From contig NZ_CP060723.1 in assembly GCF_014395225.1 (NCBI RefSeq), positions 3,596,001 through 3,660,000 of the forward strand: DNA of 64,000 nt, written 5' to 3'. The notes beneath the pieces were generated by a model. The model was given only the letters and a program-made list of their open reading frames with translations, did not search any database and was not told the DNA's origin. Within the stretch, counting starts at the first letter, position 1. Every line of letters begins with the position of its first letter. Both the position numbers and the translations under genes were made by a program. The DNA is from Pedobacter roseus. Its GTDB lineage: Bacteria > Bacteroidota > Bacteroidia > Sphingobacteriales > Sphingobacteriaceae. This document shows positions 60,924 through 64,000 of this stretch, piece by piece.

Positions 60924-61947
60924 AACCCAGCACCTCCGCACCGATATTTAAAGTTTTATAATAGTTGATTGCCCTGGAGTGGTTTTCTGCATTTCCCTGC
61001 GCTTCTACCAGGATGGTCCCGAATTTTATCCCGGCTGCATGTTCAATCTGGGCAGTAATGATATTGTTGTTTACGCCAAAAAGTCCTGCAACCTCTGATA
61101 ATACCGCACTATCGGCAGAATCGCCATTGAAAGTGAGCCTGATAATCGGGTTACCTGATCCGGCAGTATTTAATTTAATGCGTTCTTCATATTCCCTAGG
61201 CAATGTTACCTTAATGGAAGATGAAATGAATTTTTTAGCCAGTTCGCTTTTGGGATGTGAAAATATCTCGCTCACCGCACCCTGTTCTACCAGTTTGCCT
61301 CCGCTAATGATGGCTACTTCATCGCAGATTGCTTTTACCACCTGCATTTCGTGTGTAATGAGCAATATGGTAATGCCAAATTTCTCGTTGGTATCTTTTA
61401 AAAGTTTCAAAATGGAAGTGGTGGTCTCCGGATCAAGTGCACTGGTGGCCTCATCACAAAGCAATACCTTTGGGCTGGCAGCAAGGGTGCGCGCAATGGC
61501 AACACGCTGTTTTTGTCCACCCGAAAGACTTACCGGATAATCTGCATGTTTATCCGCCAGGCCAACAAAGTTCAATAGTTCAGAAACCCGTTCCCGGATC
61601 TTTGTTTTGGAAGCACCTTCCAGTTCGAGTGGAAAGGCTACATTCTGATAAACTGTTCTGGAAGAAAGCAGATTGAAGTGCTGGAATATCATTCCGATCT
61701 GCCTGCGTTCTCTGGCCAGCTCAGCGCCTGAGAGTTGCATCAGGTTTTTGCCATCGATATACACTTCACCCGATGTTGGCTGCTCGAGCAGGTTTGCACA
61801 CCTGATAAGGGTACTTTTTCCTGCTCCCGATGCCCCTATTACCCCAAATATTTTACCTTTGGGCACATTTATCGAAACACCTGAAAGCGCGGTTATTGTT
61901 CTATCGCGAAGTACAAATGTTTTGGTTATATTATTTAATCTTATCAT
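60916..61947 (-). CDS. metN: Methionine ABC transporter ATPase with NIL domain
   Basis: A 343-residue ATPase with Walker A GASGAGKST, signature LSGGQKQRVAIA, Walker B VLLCDEATSALDP and the switch His in LLITHE. The C-terminal ~90 residues form the NIL domain (ACT-like), which binds methionine and inhibits transport when methionine is plentiful. It is the first gene of the operon and powers uptake. Confidence 0.96.
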   Translation of the reverse strand: MIRLNNITKTFVLRDRTITALSGVSINVPKGKIFGVIGASGAGKSTLIRCANLLEQPTSGEVYIDGKNLMQLSGAELARERRQIGMIFQHFNLLSSRTVYQNVAFPLELEGASKTKIRERVSELLNFVGLADKHADYPVSLSGGQKQRVAIARTLAASPKVLLCDEATSALDPETTTSILKLLKDTNEKFGITILLITHEMQVVKAICDEVAIISGGKLVEQGAVSEIFSHPKSELAKKFISSSIKVTLPREYEERIKLNTAGSGNPIIRLTFNGDSADSAVLSEVAGLFGVNNNIITAQIEHAAGIKFGTILVEAQGNAENHSRAINYYKTLNIGAEVLGYV

Positions 61948-62009
61948 TTAATTTTCAAAAGCAAATCAATAAAGCTACGTGGTAAATGCCAAATAAAACT
62001 TTGGGCATG

Positions 62010-62017
62010 CAAATATA
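62010..62017 (-). promoter_or_regulatory. -7 element of the metNIQ promoter
   Basis: Minus-strand TATATTTG matches TAnnTTTG about 63 nt before metN. The leader can form a small hairpin (TGCCCAAA/TTTGGCA, about 61987-62008). No SAM riboswitch was recognised. Confidence 0.6.
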
Positions 62018-62158
62018 TAAAACCTATAGGGATTATAGCTTTATATAATTTCCTTTGCTTCAAAGTGCGCTACAGGAAATGCCGTTTTGTACCCGGCCCC
62101 GATGCCAGGCTTTTGAGTGTGGATGCGGCCAAATCGACCTCTTCTGCAGTGGTATAAG

Positions 62159-62255
62159 CTTAAATAGTCAAATATTAGTGCTGGAATTTTAAATGCTAAG
62201 GGTTATATTTGTACAAAGCATAAGGGAATATTTTCACACGCGGCACGCGTGCGCG
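62159..62255 (+). promoter_or_regulatory. Shared promoter-leader-REP segment, copy 2
   Basis: It contains TTTTAAATGCTAAGGGTTA, a perfect -7 element TATATTTG (62204-62211), AGGGAATATTTTCACACGCG and a REP palindrome (62236-62255). It lies 25 nt before the next gene and is similar to 58027-58124. Confidence 0.75.
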
Positions 62256-62280
62256 ATCGGAATAGCTAAGAATAACAAAC

Positions 62281-62904
62281 ATGACAAACAGTTTCATCGC
62301 AATTAAAGGTAACTTCTTCGACAAAGCAAACGAAATCTTTGAAATTTTTAAATACGTTGACACCAATCGAGACAAACAGTTTAACGACTGGCAGGAATTC
62401 AACGATTATTTATTTGATAATTATTTTGAGCTTGCAAATAAGGAAACGGCAATTAGAGGAATTTGGTCAGACAATGGCTGGACAATAATTAACGACCCTG
62501 AAATGGTGGATACGGTTGATGATGAAGCTTTAATACGGCTTTCAAAAGTTTTAGATACCGACATTTTAACATTCCTGATTCAAACTACTTCAAACTCATT
62601 TGGCTTTACTGTATATAACGACAACATCAAAAGACAATTTTTTGTTTCTGATGGAGAGGTAACTGATAATTCAGGCTTTCCCTTAGAACAAGAAAATGGT
62701 TTGAACATTAACGAGAATATTTTTTCTGACGACATTTTAGAGCTGGCAGGCAAATTTGGGATCGATTTGGAAGGAAAAAATAAACTTACCTATACCGTTA
62801 AACAACTTGCATATAATGACGAAATGAAAAAGGAACTTGTACAATTTAAACAACAGAAGCAAGAGACGATTGACGACAATAAGCCTTGGTGGAAGTTTTG
62901 GTAG
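62281..62904 (+). CDS. Immunity-like protein of unknown family
   Basis: A 207-residue acidic soluble protein (start FIAIKGNFFDKANEIFEIFKY, C-terminus ending NKPWWKFW). No named family was recognised. AT-rich coding, the shared leader upstream and a small ferredoxin-like gene 20 nt downstream place it with the orphan immunity-like genes of this region. Confidence 0.65.
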   Translation: MTNSFIAIKGNFFDKANEIFEIFKYVDTNRDKQFNDWQEFNDYLFDNYFELANKETAIRGIWSDNGWTIINDPEMVDTVDDEALIRLSKVLDTDILTFLIQTTSNSFGFTVYNDNIKRQFFVSDGEVTDNSGFPLEQENGLNINENIFSDDILELAGKFGIDLEGKNKLTYTVKQLAYNDEMKKELVQFKQQKQETIDDNKPWWKFW

Positions 62905-62924
62905 TGACAAAATCATAATATTAA

Positions 62925-63284
62925 ATGGAATTCCTGAAAAAGATCTTTTCAAAAAAGACAAAAGAGAATGATATACCGTTACCAGAAAGGTATCCTGAAA
63001 ATTCGATGGGAGATTTTTATGTAGAGAACCAGGTTTGTATTGCCTGTGGTGCACCTGAGGCAGAAGCACCAGACTTAATGGAACATTCTAAAATTGAATA
63101 TGGACACTGCTATTTTAAGAAACAACCTACAACCACTGACGAATTAGACCGCGCAATTAATGCAATGCAAGTGTCATGTATTTCAGGCATTAGATATGGT
63201 GGCAAAGACAAAGCAATACTTAAAAGACTTTACGATTTAGATTTGCAAACAGAATGTGATTATAAATTAGAGGATTTAGAATAA
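62925..63284 (+). CDS. Ferredoxin-like small protein with four conserved cysteines
   Basis: A 119-residue protein. The core CIACGAPEAEAPDLM, HCYFKKQP and AMQVSCISGIRYGG resembles the ferredoxin-like proteins often seen in Bacteroidota toxin-immunity loci. Cys residues of CxxCG plus HCYF and SC could bind a cluster or zinc; cluster binding is not proven. It is followed by paired palindromic elements C1/C2. Confidence 0.72.
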   Translation: MEFLKKIFSKKTKENDIPLPERYPENSMGDFYVENQVCIACGAPEAEAPDLMEHSKIEYGHCYFKKQPTTTDELDRAINAMQVSCISGIRYGGKDKAILKRLYDLDLQTECDYKLEDLE

Positions 63285-63294
63285 CCCAATATAA

Positions 63295-63408
63295 TCACAA
63301 GTCTTAGCGTTTAGACCAAGAGCGATATGATTCGTACTTTAGCATATTTATTTCAAAATACAAGTCCGCCCCTAGCTTCTAACAGGGCCGGACTTGCGCC
63401 AGATCTAT
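63295..63408. repeat. Paired palindromic elements C1/C2 (agcrcaagtc family)
   Basis: C1 (63295-63322) starts CACAAGTCTTAGCGTTTAG; the 16 nt CAAGTCTTAGCGTTTA (63298-63313) are identical to A1 at 53740-53755. C2 (63359-63406) is a strong hairpin with arms CAAGTCCGCCCCT (63361-63373) and AGGGCCGGACTTG (63384-63396), one mismatch, ending GACTTGCGCCAGAT. Confidence 0.78.
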
Positions 63409-63435
63409 TTAAAACTCATATTTAATCAATAACCC

Positions 63436-64000
63436 CTAACCCTCACGCGTCAGCACCTCATCTATCATTCCAAATTCTTTTGCTTCGATGGCACTCATCC
63501 AGTAATCGCGACTGGCAATTTCATTGATCCGTTCATAACTTTGTCCGCTATGTTTCGCCAAAATATGGTACAAATCTGATTGTACTTTTATAACCTCTCT
63601 GATCCTGATATCCATATCAATGGCGGTTCCTTCTGCGCCACTGGAGGTTTGATGAATCATAACCCGCGAGTGCTGCAAAGCCGAACGTTTACCCGCAGCA
63701 CCGGCACACAACAATACCGAGCCCATAGAAAGCGCAATGCCTGTACAGATTGTGGCCACATCAGGCGCGATAAACTGCATGGTATCGTAAATGCCGAAAC
63801 CTGCATAAACCGATCCACCGGGCGAGTTGATATACAATTGAATGTCTTTTTGTGTATCAACAGACTGCAAAAAAAGCAATTGTGCCTGTATTACATTGGC
63901 ATTCCGTTCATCAACGGCTTCGCCTAAAAAAATGATCCTGTCCATCATCAGCCGCGAGAAAACATCCATTTGTGCCACATTCAGCTGGCGTTCTTCCGTA
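63436..64000 (-). CDS. clpP: ATP-dependent Clp protease proteolytic subunit (5' end outside window)
   Basis: The frame is open to the window edge: residues before the first internal start read TEERQLNVAQMDVFSRLMMD, so the true start lies outside. The catalytic Ser sits in GIALSMGSVLL and the His in SRVMIHQTSSG. INSPGGSVYAGFGIYDTMQ and DYWMSAIEAKEFGMIDEVL are diagnostic. It forms the degradation chamber used with ClpX or ClpA/C. It bounds the accessory region on the right. Confidence 0.95.
   Translation of the reverse strand, partial: TEERQLNVAQMDVFSRLMMDRIIFLGEAVDERNANVIQAQLLFLQSVDTQKDIQLYINSPGGSVYAGFGIYDTMQFIAPDVATICTGIALSMGSVLLCAGAAGKRSALQHSRVMIHQTSSGAEGTAIDMDIRIREVIKVQSDLYHILAKHSGQSYERINEIASRDYWMSAIEAKEFGMIDEVLTREG

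Noticed and set aside
61948..62030. SAM riboswitch upstream of metNIQ
   Set aside because: A small hairpin is present in the leader, but none of the conserved SAM-I or SAM-II core segments could be matched by eye. A covariance-model scan would decide.

Overview
The window looks like chromosomal DNA from a Bacteroidota bacterium of the Sphingobacteriaceae, probably Pedobacter or a close relative. Evidence: several promoters carry the Bacteroidota -7 element TAnnTTTG; the gene set includes a TamL-type Omp85 lipoprotein, a type IX secretion plug protein and LytTR/AraC regulators; base composition is AT-leaning; and intergenic DNA is full of the palindromic repeats common in this group. The genus is inferred from protein style and gene content, not from a marker gene.

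Positions 1-16746 hold one co-directional operon for a decorated polyketide or lipid. It has two PUFA-synthase-like megasynthases, the first cut by the window start. The first reads ER(NMO-like)-KS-AT-ACP-ACP-KR and the second KS-AT-DH-PPTase. They are followed by a free ACP, an alpha/beta hydrolase, two tandem GT1 glycosyltransferases, two tandem condensation/PapA-like acyltransferases and a small membrane protein. The logical product is a reduced acyl chain that is released, glycosylated and acylated, i.e. a glycolipid. The product is unknown. The operon ends at a 15-copy 21-bp tandem array.

Positions 17.2-53.1 kb are mostly ordinary chromosome. They carry a secreted PHP-like protein, an RsbQ-type hydrolase beside REC-Hpt and LytTR regulators, peptidases, TspO, a patatin/Omp85 lipase, LigT-like, TamL, a TrmH-type methyltransferase, tRNA-Cys, a conserved 56-residue ORF and an epimerase/MBL/AraC group. 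Next come pyrD, an Rrf2 regulator with its reductase and matching operators, an ABC-F ATPase, the T9SS plug protein, a four-gene sugar-type operon (SUMF1-like, Gfo/Idh/MocA, ApbE, sugar isomerase), an alpha-amylase, a thioesterase, a frameshifted cation/proton antiporter and two paralogous secreted proteins.

Positions 53.1-63.4 kb are an AT-rich accessory region. It contains small immunity-like genes followed by a recurring palindromic element, and a tightly coupled pair encoding a ParB/DGQHR-like protein and a HEPN-motif protein (candidate defence module). A REP-associated transposase there is flanked by inverted REP palindromes, and an 18-unit 21-bp array has an 84-bp higher-order repeat. 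A shared promoter-leader-REP segment precedes two groups of immunity-like genes. The metNIQ methionine transporter sits inside this region, and clpP runs off the right edge.
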